Source: Syntrophobacterales bacterium
GTDB taxonomy: Bacteria > Desulfobacterota > Desulfobaccia > Desulfobaccales > 0-14-0-80-60-11
Assembly (NCBI GenBank): GCA_020052215.1
Contig: JAGVPN010000114.1
Span: 1-6,416, forward strand
Direction: 5' to 3'
DNA length: 6,416 nucleotides
The position numbers and the translations under genes were made by a program. The notes beneath the pieces were generated by a model that had not been told where the DNA came from, searched no databases, and saw only the letters and a list, made by a program, of their open reading frames with translations. Numbering within the stretch: position 1 is the first letter of the stretch; each line of letters begins with the position of its first letter. Below are positions 1-5,173 of the stretch, piece by piece.

Positions 1-17
1 AAGTAATAATCCGAATT

Positions 18-45
18 GTAGGGGCGGTTCGCGAACCGCCCCTAC
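18..45. repeat. GTAGGGGCGG-type palindrome, copy 1
   Basis: This is a perfect 28-nt palindrome: GTAGGGGCGGTTC (18-30), a GC centre, and its exact complement at 33-45. The outer ten bases of each arm (GTAGGGGCGG / CCGCCCCTAC) are identical to those of the hairpin at 3486-3514, so the two belong to one interspersed REP-like family, while the inner arm differs. No T-run follows on either strand, so it does not look like a factor-independent terminator, although a stem this stable could stall polymerase or protect an mRNA end. The function is unknown; similar REP palindromes are often spread by RAYT-type transposases, and none is visible here. Confidence 0.85.
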
Positions 46-267
46 GGTGGTTGCGACCATAAAGCCAGAATTACCTCTATGACGGCAACTTGGTATGAGC
101 TGCGATCCATGGGGGAGGGCCGGACCCGAGAGGATAACCGGCAGATGAGATGGACCGCGGCGGACCGGTGGGCCTGGCCGGCGAGAAAAAAAATTCGCCC
201 GGGGCATCCAGTTGTGCCCAATCTGATTCAATCATGGTAAAATGACTTAATTTGTGAAAAATTTCTC
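46..267. other. Non-coding leader region upstream of phaE
   Basis: The 331 bases before phaE contain no convincing gene on either strand. After the palindrome at 18-45 there is a GC-rich stretch to about 180 with no recognisable motif except AACTTGGTAT at 87-96, a decamer that recurs downstream of the second GTAGGGGCGG hairpin (3562-3571). At 180-199 a weak GGCGA/TCGCC stem encloses an A-rich loop with an A8 run; this is not a terminator in either direction. From about 220 the sequence turns AT-rich, as expected of a promoter region. GGGGCATC (201-208) is matched by its complement GATGCCCC (300-307), bracketing the proposed promoter. Confidence 0.5.
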
Positions 268-296
268 TTGACTATAGGTGAACAACGGGGAAAAAT
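268..296 (+). promoter_or_regulatory. Candidate sigma70-type promoter for phaEC
   Basis: TTGACT (268-273, five of six matches to TTGACA) is followed by a 17-nt spacer and AAAAAT (291-296, four of six matches to TATAAT). The predicted transcription start is near 303, leaving a leader of about 30 nt that carries the phaE ribosome site. An A/T-rich stretch just upstream (about 238-266) could act as an UP element. An alternative is the extended -10 TGGTAAAAT at 235-243, which has no well-spaced -35. This is inference from motif and spacing only. Confidence 0.4.
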
Positions 297-331
297 CGTG
301 ATGCCCCCCGGTTTGAGGCAGTGAGGCAAGC

Positions 332-1243
332 ATGGCTCAGGAAAACTCCGGCCAGATGGCGTCAGAATCCTTGCTGGCCGCCTGGATCAAATGGACCATG
401 GATTTTTGGGACACCATGGCCCAGATGGGTCCCGGTCTGGCCGGCCCGGGGCGGTCTGGCGGGCAGGCCTCCCGGGAGACCGCCGTCTCGGCGGATCCCT
501 GGCTGGCGTCCTTGAATTTATGGCAGGCTTTTTTTTCGCTGCTGACGGAACCGGGAACCGTAACCGCAGTTTTTCAAGGTATCCAGGCCCCCTCGAAGAT
601 TATTTTGAGTATGGCCCAGGCAGGCTGGGGAGGTTATTTTCATCTCCACCAACAGTGGCTGCAGGGCTGGCAGGGGGGGGGATCTTCTTCCGGGGAAGAC
701 GGTTATGAAAACCTGGATCAGAAGGTTTTCAAAACCTGCAATGAGATCTTTGAGGCTGATTTCCGCCGGGTCTTGAGCCTGCCGCACCTGTGCCTGAGCG
801 GTCTTCCCCAGGAGAGGGTCATCCAGGCCACGGTAAAATTCAACCAATTTCAGGCCGCCATGGCCGAATTCATCTATCTGCTCTATCTACCGGTGAAAAA
901 ATCCCTGCGGGCCACGGGAGTCGAGTGGGTGAATGGCGGGAATGAAAAGCCCCCGGAAGATTTCAAGGAGTACTACAAAAGGTGGCTGAAGATCCTGGAG
1001 GGGCATTACATGACCCTGTTCCAGTCGACGGAGTATACCCGGACCCTGACCCACACCCTTAACGCCCTGGAAGATTTCACCCTGGCCAAGGAGGAACTGC
1101 TATCCGAGGCCATGGCAGCCGTGGGGCTCCCCACTCGCCGGGAAATGGATGAGCTGTACCGGGAGATCTATCTGCTGAAGAAAAGTACGAAAGCGCTGGC
1201 CCGAAAAATAAGCCGGATCGAGTCTTCCCAGGAGGAAGGTTGA
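332..1243 (+). CDS. phaE: Class III poly(3-hydroxyalkanoate) synthase subunit PhaE
   Basis: PhaE is the non-catalytic subunit that pairs with class III PhaC; the complex polymerises (R)-3-hydroxyacyl-CoA at the surface of cytoplasmic PHA granules. The 303-residue protein has no signal peptide or membrane segment and is rich in Trp and in predicted helix. The most telling part is the C-terminus: LPTRREMDELYREIYLLKK (about 266-284), the conserved PhaE-type tail of a PTRRE motif followed by a heptad-like helix. The N-terminus (ESLLAAWIKWTMDFWDTM, about 12-29) also suits the family. It is somewhat shorter than the roughly 360-residue Allochromatium protein. A Gly/Ser-rich linker at about 115-122 is encoded partly by a nine-G run (673-681). 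The ATG at 332 was chosen because GAGG lies five bases upstream (323-326). The stop overlaps the phaC start by one base, implying translational coupling. The assignment rests mainly on the C-terminal motif and the phaC neighbour. Confidence 0.88.
   Translation: MAQENSGQMASESLLAAWIKWTMDFWDTMAQMGPGLAGPGRSGGQASRETAVSADPWLASLNLWQAFFSLLTEPGTVTAVFQGIQAPSKIILSMAQAGWGGYFHLHQQWLQGWQGGGSSSGEDGYENLDQKVFKTCNEIFEADFRRVLSLPHLCLSGLPQERVIQATVKFNQFQAAMAEFIYLLYLPVKKSLRATGVEWVNGGNEKPPEDFKEYYKRWLKILEGHYMTLFQSTEYTRTLTHTLNALEDFTLAKEELLSEAMAAVGLPTRREMDELYREIYLLKKSTKALARKISRIESSQEEG
1231..1235 (+). promoter_or_regulatory. Ribosome binding site that fixes the phaC start
   Basis: GGAGG at 1231-1235, within the last codons of phaE, sits seven bases before the ATG at 1243. 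The nearby in-frame TTG at 1240 would leave only four bases. The TGATG arrangement (phaE stop 1241-1243, phaC ATG 1243-1245) favours reinitiation and balanced production of the two subunits. Confidence 0.75.
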
Positions 1244-2319
1244 TGGACCGACCTAAAATCCCGGTGGACCTGATCCTGGCCAAGCTGGCGGCGGACGCCG
1301 AAGCGGCCAAGCACCGTCTGGAAAGGGCCAGGGATATTTTCCACGGCCCCTTGGCCACGGATATCGGGACCACCCCGTATGAACTGGTCTATCAAGAAGA
1401 CCGGGTCAGGCTTAAATATTACCGGCCGGCAGCGGCCCGGCTCAAAACCCCGCTGTTGCTGGTGCACGGACTGTTTAACCGGGAGACCTTGCTGGACCTC
1501 CAACCGGGCCGGAGCGTGGTCCACAATCTCCTCAAGGAAGGCTTGGAGATCTATCTCATTGAATGGGGCTCCCCCACCCGCAGAGATCAGTTTCTCACCC
1601 TGGATGACCATATCAACGGCTATATGGATGGCATCGTGGAATTTATCCGCGGCCGGCATGGGGTTCCCAAGGTGAATCTCATGGGGGTGTGCCTGGGGGG
1701 GACCTTCGCGGTCATCTATGCGGCTCTCCACCCGGAAAAGATCAGGAACTTGATCACCACCGCAACTCCCACTCACTTTAATACCCCCAAAGGATTGTTG
1801 CACATCTGGATGCAGGAGATTGACGTCGACCGTCTGGTGAACGCCTTTGGCAACTTGCCCGGCAACCTGGTGAACGCGGCCTTCCTCCTCCTCAACCCCC
1901 CCCGGCTTCTTTTGGATAAGTATTTGGGTTTTTTGGAAAATATGGACGACAAGGATTTTGTGGAAAACTTTATCCGGATGGAGAAATGGATTTTCGACAG
2001 CCCGGACGTGCCGGGTGAGACCTTGCGGCAGGTGATCAAGGACTTGTACCAGGAGAACCTCTTAGTGCAAGGCAAGCTGAAGGTGGGGGAGGGCCGGGTG
2101 GATCTCCGGCGGCTCACCATGCCTCTATTGAATATCTATGGCCAGTACGACCACCTGGTACCCCCGGAGGCGTGCGAAGTCTTGACGAAAAAGGTGGGGA
2201 GCCAGGATACCGAGAATGTCTGTCTGGATACGGGACATGTCGGCATTTATGTCAGTTCCCGGTTTCAGAAAGAGACGGTCCCCAAGATTGGCGCCTGGCT
2301 GCTGGCCAGGGAAGGCTGA
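1243..2319 (+). CDS. phaC: Class III poly(3-hydroxyalkanoate) synthase catalytic subunit PhaC
   Basis: PhaC transfers (R)-3-hydroxyacyl groups from CoA to a growing polyester chain through a catalytic cysteine thioester, in complex with PhaE. The 358-residue alpha/beta-hydrolase protein has the length of class III enzymes (about 355) rather than class I/II (about 560-590). The triad is visible: Cys150 in the lipase-like box GVCLGG (148-153), Asp303 in GQYDHLVPP (300-308), and His332 in TGHVGIYVS (330-338). These lie one residue from the Allochromatium positions C149/D302/H331. Other family motifs are LLLVHGLFNR (71-80), the oxyanion-hole region; LDLQPGRSVV (84-93); LIEWGSPTRRDQ (105-116); and LTLDDHINGYMDG (118-130). 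The residue after the catalytic Cys is Leu, where class III enzymes generally have Gln. It overlaps phaE by one base and is followed after 61 nt by the tandem-GAF gene. The likely substrate is short-chain 3-hydroxybutyryl-CoA, inferred from class. Confidence 0.96.
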   Translation: MDRPKIPVDLILAKLAADAEAAKHRLERARDIFHGPLATDIGTTPYELVYQEDRVRLKYYRPAAARLKTPLLLVHGLFNRETLLDLQPGRSVVHNLLKEGLEIYLIEWGSPTRRDQFLTLDDHINGYMDGIVEFIRGRHGVPKVNLMGVCLGGTFAVIYAALHPEKIRNLITTATPTHFNTPKGLLHIWMQEIDVDRLVNAFGNLPGNLVNAAFLLLNPPRLLLDKYLGFLENMDDKDFVENFIRMEKWIFDSPDVPGETLRQVIKDLYQENLLVQGKLKVGEGRVDLRRLTMPLLNIYGQYDHLVPPEACEVLTKKVGSQDTENVCLDTGHVGIYVSSRFQKETVPKIGAWLLAREG

Positions 2320-2380
2320 GTTCCTTTGGGGAAGGCCGAAATTAAAACGCCTCTCATTGCAACTCAAGGAAAGAACCTCT

Positions 2381-3436
2381 ATGCCGGTAAGAATCGATTA
2401 TTTCAAGAAGTTATGTGAGCTCTGCCAGGCCTTCGGCACCGCCCGCAACCGCCGGGAATTTTTGGAGATGATCTTCGCGAGCGCCATGGAGATCCTGGAT
2501 GGCAAGGCCGCGTGCCTGTATCAGATGGAGCCGGGCAAACCGGAGCTGATGCCGGTGTCCCAAAAAGGCCTGTCGGAAAGCTATTTCCGTTCCCGGAAAT
2601 CCATGCTGGTTCAGAAGATTGTGCCCCTGGTGGTGAAGAAAGGCTTTTATTATTGCCGGGACGCGGCGACGGACTCCAAGCTGGCGTATCCCGACGCCAA
2701 GAAGGCCGAGGGCATCGCCTCTATCCTGGCGGTGCCGGTGATGGTCAAAGGCAGAAACATCGGGATATTTTGCCTGTTTACGGCCACCCCCAAGGATTTC
2801 ACTCCGGAAGAAAAGGAATTCCTCTCCTTATTGGCGCAACAGGGAGGAGGGGTTATAGAGCATGCCCGTCTCATCGATCACCTGCACCGGGAGACCCAGC
2901 TGTTTTTCGACCTGGCCGTCAACCTGAGCAGCAGCCTGGAAGTAAAAGGGGTCTTGCACGCCATGACCGCGGATTTGGCTAAGGCCCTGGTGGGAATCAA
3001 GGGCGCCTCCATCCGCCTCTTGGATGAGCCCAAGGAGACCCTGGAATTGGTGGCATCGTTTGGCTTGAGTAAAAAATACCTGCAAAAGGGGCCGGTGTCC
3101 GCCCAGAAAAGCATCGCCCAGGCCCTGAAGAACGGCAAACCGGTGATCATTCTGAACGCCGCCACCGACCGCCGGGTGCAATACCGCGCCATGAACAAAG
3201 AAGAGGGGATTGTCACCATCCTGGCGGTGCCCATCAAGACCAAGGAGAAGGTGATCGGGGTGCTGCGGCTTTACAGCAAGGCGGTGCGGCATTTCACCGC
3301 CGAAGAGATCAAGCTGGTCACCGCCCTGGCCTATCTGGGCGGGTTGGCCATCCAGAATGCCTCCTTATATCTCATGTGTCAGACGGAGATGAAGGACCTG
3401 CAAGAGGAGTTGTGGAGCCACCGCTCCTGGTTTTAA
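2381..3436 (+). CDS. Tandem GAF-domain protein, no output domain
   Basis: The 351-residue soluble protein is built of two GAF domains (about 8-163 and 172-330), small-ligand-binding or dimerising sensory modules. The two halves align with each other: YCRDAATDSKLAYPDAKKAEGIASILAVPV (91-120) matches ILNAATDRRVQYRAMNKEEGIVTILAVPI (257-285), each followed by a [IV]G[IV] strand, then FTPEE (140-144) or FTAEE (305-309), then LA..GG..I..A. Typical of GAF proteins, the first domain opens with a helix containing ARNRREFLEMIF (21-32). After residue 330 only a short helical tail remains; no kinase, GGDEF, HD, HTH or sigma54-activation domain is present, so it must act by contact with a partner or be an orphan sensor. 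The ATG at 2381 is preceded by AGGA (2367-2370). An upstream in-frame ATG at 2216 would overlap phaC by about 100 bases and add residues unlike a GAF protein. The position suggests cotranscription with phaEC; the ligand is unknown. Confidence 0.85.
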   Translation: MPVRIDYFKKLCELCQAFGTARNRREFLEMIFASAMEILDGKAACLYQMEPGKPELMPVSQKGLSESYFRSRKSMLVQKIVPLVVKKGFYYCRDAATDSKLAYPDAKKAEGIASILAVPVMVKGRNIGIFCLFTATPKDFTPEEKEFLSLLAQQGGGVIEHARLIDHLHRETQLFFDLAVNLSSSLEVKGVLHAMTADLAKALVGIKGASIRLLDEPKETLELVASFGLSKKYLQKGPVSAQKSIAQALKNGKPVIILNAATDRRVQYRAMNKEEGIVTILAVPIKTKEKVIGVLRLYSKAVRHFTAEEIKLVTALAYLGGLAIQNASLYLMCQTEMKDLQEELWSHRSWF

Positions 3437-3467
3437 CCGCGGAGTTGCCCGGAAACAAGCGGATTTA

Positions 3468-3573
3468 TAATACCAGGTTCGTAATGTAGGGGCGGGTTTG
3501 AAACCCGCCCCTACGTGTGATATCAATAGGTTATCTGATTTGTTTGTTTCATTTCAAAGCGAACTTGGTATTA
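3468..3573. repeat. 14-bp terminal inverted repeat enclosing a hairpin (MITE-like unit)
   Basis: TAATACCAGGTTCG at 3468-3481 is repeated in inverted orientation as CGAACTTGGTATTA at 3560-3573, with 13 of 14 bases complementary and the odd pair a G-T wobble. Between them lie the GTAGGGGCGG hairpin (3486-3514) and about 45 bases of AT-rich sequence. A roughly 106-bp, non-coding, palindrome-bearing segment with terminal inverted repeats resembles a miniature mobile element. A partial third end, TTATACCA (3612-3619), lies just beyond in the orientation of the left arm, suggesting nested or adjoining units. No clear target-site duplication was seen. Confidence 0.55.
3486..3514. repeat. GTAGGGGCGG-type palindrome, copy 2
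   Basis: GTAGGGGCGGGTTT (3486-3499) and its exact complement (3501-3514) form a 14-bp perfect stem around a single G, in practice a small loop. It shares its outer ten bases on both sides with the palindrome at 18-45, while the inner bases differ but remain self-complementary. Such compensatory change argues that pairing itself is conserved. It sits between convergent genes, a usual place for REP-like elements. Confidence 0.87.
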
Positions 3574-3594
3574 CGCGCCAAGAATGGCGCGTGA
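3571..3594. repeat. Hairpin ACGCGCCA-AGAA-TGGCGCGT
   Basis: ACGCGCCA (3573-3580) and TGGCGCGT (3585-3592) pair perfectly around an AGAA tetraloop; a T-G wobble and a T-A pair extend the stem to 3571-3594. It abuts the right arm of the 14-bp inverted repeat and is followed by GAGACGCACCCTACGGG, a second REP-like motif. TGGTAT (3566-3571) and ATACCA (3614-3619) pair outside it, so 3566-3619 may fold as one larger structure. Confidence 0.7.
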
Positions 3595-3637
3595 GACGCA
3601 CCCTACGGGTTTTATACCAGATTGCAGTAAAAGGGTG

Positions 3638-3659
3638 GCGCAGGCTTTCCAGCCTGCGC
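3638..3659. repeat. Hairpin GCGCAGGCT-TTCC-AGCCTGCGC
   Basis: A perfect 9-bp stem (3638-3646 with 3651-3659) closes a TTCC loop about 50 bases beyond the 3' end of the CBS-ACT gene. No T-run follows in either direction. It resembles dispersed GC-rich REP palindromes and is distinct in sequence from the GTAGGGGCGG family. It might serve as a transcript 3'-end structure for either convergent gene, which is inference. Confidence 0.72.
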
Positions 3660-3708
3660 TCCGTTCAGAATGGCATAAATATTCAGAGGTTTTGACTGCG
3701 ACTTGACC

Positions 3709-4365
3709 TCAATCCAGTTTCTCGCGGATGAAATAGCGAACCCTGCTCTTAGCCTCCAGTTCTTTCAAGAGGGTATTTTCGTCTTTGATGTCCTTGGCCC
3801 GGATAAATACCTGCCCGAAGCCCTCGGGCGCGCCCTCATACGTCGTGAAAATACTGGCGACCCGGCCACCGTGCGCCCGGATCACGTCGGTAACCCCCTT
3901 GATGGCCCCTGGCCGGTCTGCCAATTCAAAGCCGATGGCCAACTCTGCCTGCTGAATGCCCGAGATGGAGACAAAGGCCCGAAATATATCACCCTTGGTA
4001 ATGATGCCCGCCAGGGTCCCCTGGGCGTCCACCACCGGCAACGCCGAGATACGGTGTTTGAGCATGACTGCCGCCGCCTTTTCCACCGTTTCCCCGGGAG
4101 TAATCGTAAAGAGATTTTTCGGCATCAGGCTTTTGACCGTGACCGTGTCCAGCAGATGGTACATTTCATGAATATCCAGGGTGGTGGCCTTAGAGGGCGT
4201 GGCCTCTTTCAGATCCCGGTCAGAAACGATGCCGTTGAGGCGTCCCTGGCTCAGAACCGGCAAGTGTTGAATATTATTCTGCTTCATGACCTTGGAGGCC
4301 TTCATGATGGAAGTATCCGCATCAATGGTGACCAGGTCTTTACTCATCCAATCCTTAACCGGCAT
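3709..4365 (-). CDS. Two-CBS plus ACT domain regulatory protein (AcuB-like architecture)
   Basis: The 218-residue soluble protein carries a pair of CBS domains and a C-terminal ACT domain. CBS1 (about 1-56) has VKDWMSKDLVTIDADTSI, HLPVL and GIVSDRDL; CBS2 (about 76-132) has VKSLMPKNLFTITPGETVEKAA, ALPVVD and GIITKGDIFRAF. Each carries the typical nucleotide-contact pattern G[IV][IV][ST].[RG]D[LI]. The ACT domain (about 141-215) begins AIGFELADRPGAIKGVTDVI, with the D-R-P-G loop that commonly contacts an amino acid ligand. CBS pairs often bind adenine nucleotides. The layout and length match Bacillus AcuB (about 214 residues), but orthology is not shown, so no symbol is given. It lies 92 nt downstream of livF on the same strand, suggesting a role tied to amino acid uptake or catabolism. 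The ATG at 4365 was chosen over a TTG at 4371 because of ribosome-site spacing. Confidence 0.88.
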   Translation of the reverse strand: MPVKDWMSKDLVTIDADTSIMKASKVMKQNNIQHLPVLSQGRLNGIVSDRDLKEATPSKATTLDIHEMYHLLDTVTVKSLMPKNLFTITPGETVEKAAAVMLKHRISALPVVDAQGTLAGIITKGDIFRAFVSISGIQQAELAIGFELADRPGAIKGVTDVIRAHGGRVASIFTTYEGAPEGFGQVFIRAKDIKDENTLLKELEAKSRVRYFIREKLD

Positions 4366-4372
4366 GACCAAT

Positions 4373-4377
4373 CTCCT
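4373..4377 (-). promoter_or_regulatory. Ribosome binding site that fixes the CBS-ACT start
   Basis: On the minus strand AGGAG (4377 to 4373) lies seven bases before the ATG at 4365. The in-frame TTG at 4371 would be only one base from it and is therefore rejected as the start. The protein thus begins MPVKDWMSKD. Confidence 0.75.
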
Positions 4378-4382
4378 GAAAA

Positions 4383-4454
4383 AGTAGTCAGTAGTCAGTG
4401 GTCAGTAAAAAACGGGGCTTTATCCGGTCACTGGCCACTAAACACTGACCACTG
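4383..4454. repeat. Heptamer tandem repeats arranged as an inverted repeat between livF and the CBS-ACT gene
   Basis: The left side (4383-4406) is a 7-bp tandem repeat: AGTAGTC, AGTAGTC, AGTGGTC, AGT. The right side (4430-4454) has the same period on the complement: ACTGGCC, ACTAAAC, ACTGACC, ACTG. CAGTGGTCAGT (4396-4406) and ACTGACCACTG (4444-4454) are perfect 11-bp complements separated by 37 nt. The structure fills nearly all of the 92-nt gap between livF and the downstream gene, so in the transcript it would form an intercistronic stem. It could attenuate transcription, protect mRNA ends, or be an inert dispersed repeat. There is no downstream T-run. Confidence 0.75.
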
Positions 4455-4457
4455 TCC

Positions 4458-5168
4458 TCAAATTCCTAGATAGGTGCGGCGCACCTCGTCGTTCTTGCTG
4501 AGTTCCCGGGCCGGGCCTTCCAGGTGAACCTTGCCTTCGGCCAGGACATAGGCATAATCGCTCACCGCCAGGGCCATGGTGACGTTCTGCTCCACCAGGA
4601 GCATGGTCAGGCCGGTTTTCTTCAGGCGAGTCAGGGCCTCAAACAGGGTGAGGGCCAACAGGGGGGAGAGCCCCAGGGAGAGTTCGTCCAGCATGAGGAC
4701 TTCGGGTTCGGCCATCAAGCCCCGGCCCACGGCCACCATCTGCTGTTCGCCGCCGCTCAAGGTGCCGGCCTTCTGGCGAGTCCGTTCCTTGAGGCGGGGA
4801 AAGAGTTCGTAAACCTTGTCCAGGTTTTGCTTAAAGGTGGCCCGGGCCCGGGGGGAGAAGGCCCCCATTTCCAGGTTCTCGTAAATGGTCATTTCGGTGA
4901 ACAACTGGCGGCCTTCCGGCACCAGCACCATGCCGGCCTTGGCCCGGGCATGGGCGGACATAGTGGTGACGTCTTCTCCCTGAAAGGATACCGACCCCTC
5001 GCTGGGCTGCATCAGCCCCATCACGGTTTTAAGTAAGGTGGTCTTGCCCACACCGTTACTGCCCACCAGGGTGGTGAGTTTGCCCGGTTCCAGCTTGAGA
5101 TTGACCCCCCAGAGGATCTGGACGCCGGCGTAGCCGGAGGCAAGGTTGTTAACCTCTAATATAGCCAT
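4458..5168 (-). CDS. livF: Branched-chain amino acid-type ABC transporter ATP-binding protein LivF
   Basis: LivF is one of two ATPases that drive a LivHM-type permease importing branched-chain amino acids or related substrates; it works as a heterodimer with LivG at the cytoplasmic face. The 236-residue length is normal. Visible motifs are Walker A GSNGVGKT (36-43), the Q-loop segment VPEGRQLF (83-90) characteristic of LivF, signature LSGGEQQ (137-143), Walker B VLMLDE (157-162), D-loop region SLGLSP, and VEQN (192-195), where LivF proteins carry Gln at the switch position. The C-terminus RRTYLGI also fits. After the Walker B glutamate the usual Pro is Leu (DELSLGL). The ATG at 5168 has GGAG eight bases upstream (5177-5180) and is five bases after the livG stop, so they share an operon. 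Substrate specificity cannot be read from the ATPase. Confidence 0.95.
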   Translation of the reverse strand: MAILEVNNLASGYAGVQILWGVNLKLEPGKLTTLVGSNGVGKTTLLKTVMGLMQPSEGSVSFQGEDVTTMSAHARAKAGMVLVPEGRQLFTEMTIYENLEMGAFSPRARATFKQNLDKVYELFPRLKERTRQKAGTLSGGEQQMVAVGRGLMAEPEVLMLDELSLGLSPLLALTLFEALTRLKKTGLTMLLVEQNVTMALAVSDYAYVLAEGKVHLEGPARELSKNDEVRRTYLGI

Positions 5169-5173
5169 GGAAT

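Larger units (their letters stand above)
3437..3708. other. Convergent intergenic region filled with palindromic repeats
   Basis: This 272-nt gap separates the 3' ends of the tandem-GAF gene (+) and the CBS-ACT gene (-). No credible gene lies here: an open frame at 3498-3695 simply reads through the repeats. The region contains four inverted-repeat structures, listed separately. No hairpin is followed by a T-run on either strand, so there is no classical intrinsic terminator; the palindromes themselves may end or separate the convergent transcripts. Confidence 0.7.

Noticed and set aside
18..45. Palindrome as an intrinsic terminator
   Set aside because: No T-run follows on either strand. The same holds for the hairpins at 3486-3514, 3571-3594 and 3638-3659.
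180..199. GGCGA/TCGCC stem with an A8 loop as a terminator or regulatory RNA
   Set aside because: The homopolymer is in the loop, not after the stem, and the stem is only five pairs.
1168..1803. Long open frame of 211 codons on the minus strand opposite phaC
   Set aside because: It lies antisense to a gene with a full catalytic triad, has no recognisable domain, and reflects GC-rich codon structure of the sense gene.
2216..2380. Upstream extension of the tandem-GAF protein to an ATG at 2216
   Set aside because: It would overlap phaC by 104 bases, and the added residues are basic and unlike a GAF N-terminus; the ATG at 2381 has an AGGA ten bases upstream.
3468..3660. CRISPR array or attachment site in the repeat cluster
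   Set aside because: The repeated units differ in sequence and are inverted rather than regularly spaced direct repeats; no cas, integrase or tRNA gene is nearby.
3498..3695. Small open frame of 65 codons in the intergenic region
   Set aside because: It starts inside a palindrome and runs through three repeat structures, so it is a by-product of the repeats.
3703..4473. Open frame of 256 codons on the + strand across the CBS-ACT gene
   Set aside because: The opposite strand has clear CBS and ACT motifs and a good ribosome site; this frame also reads through the heptamer repeat region, giving low-complexity residues.
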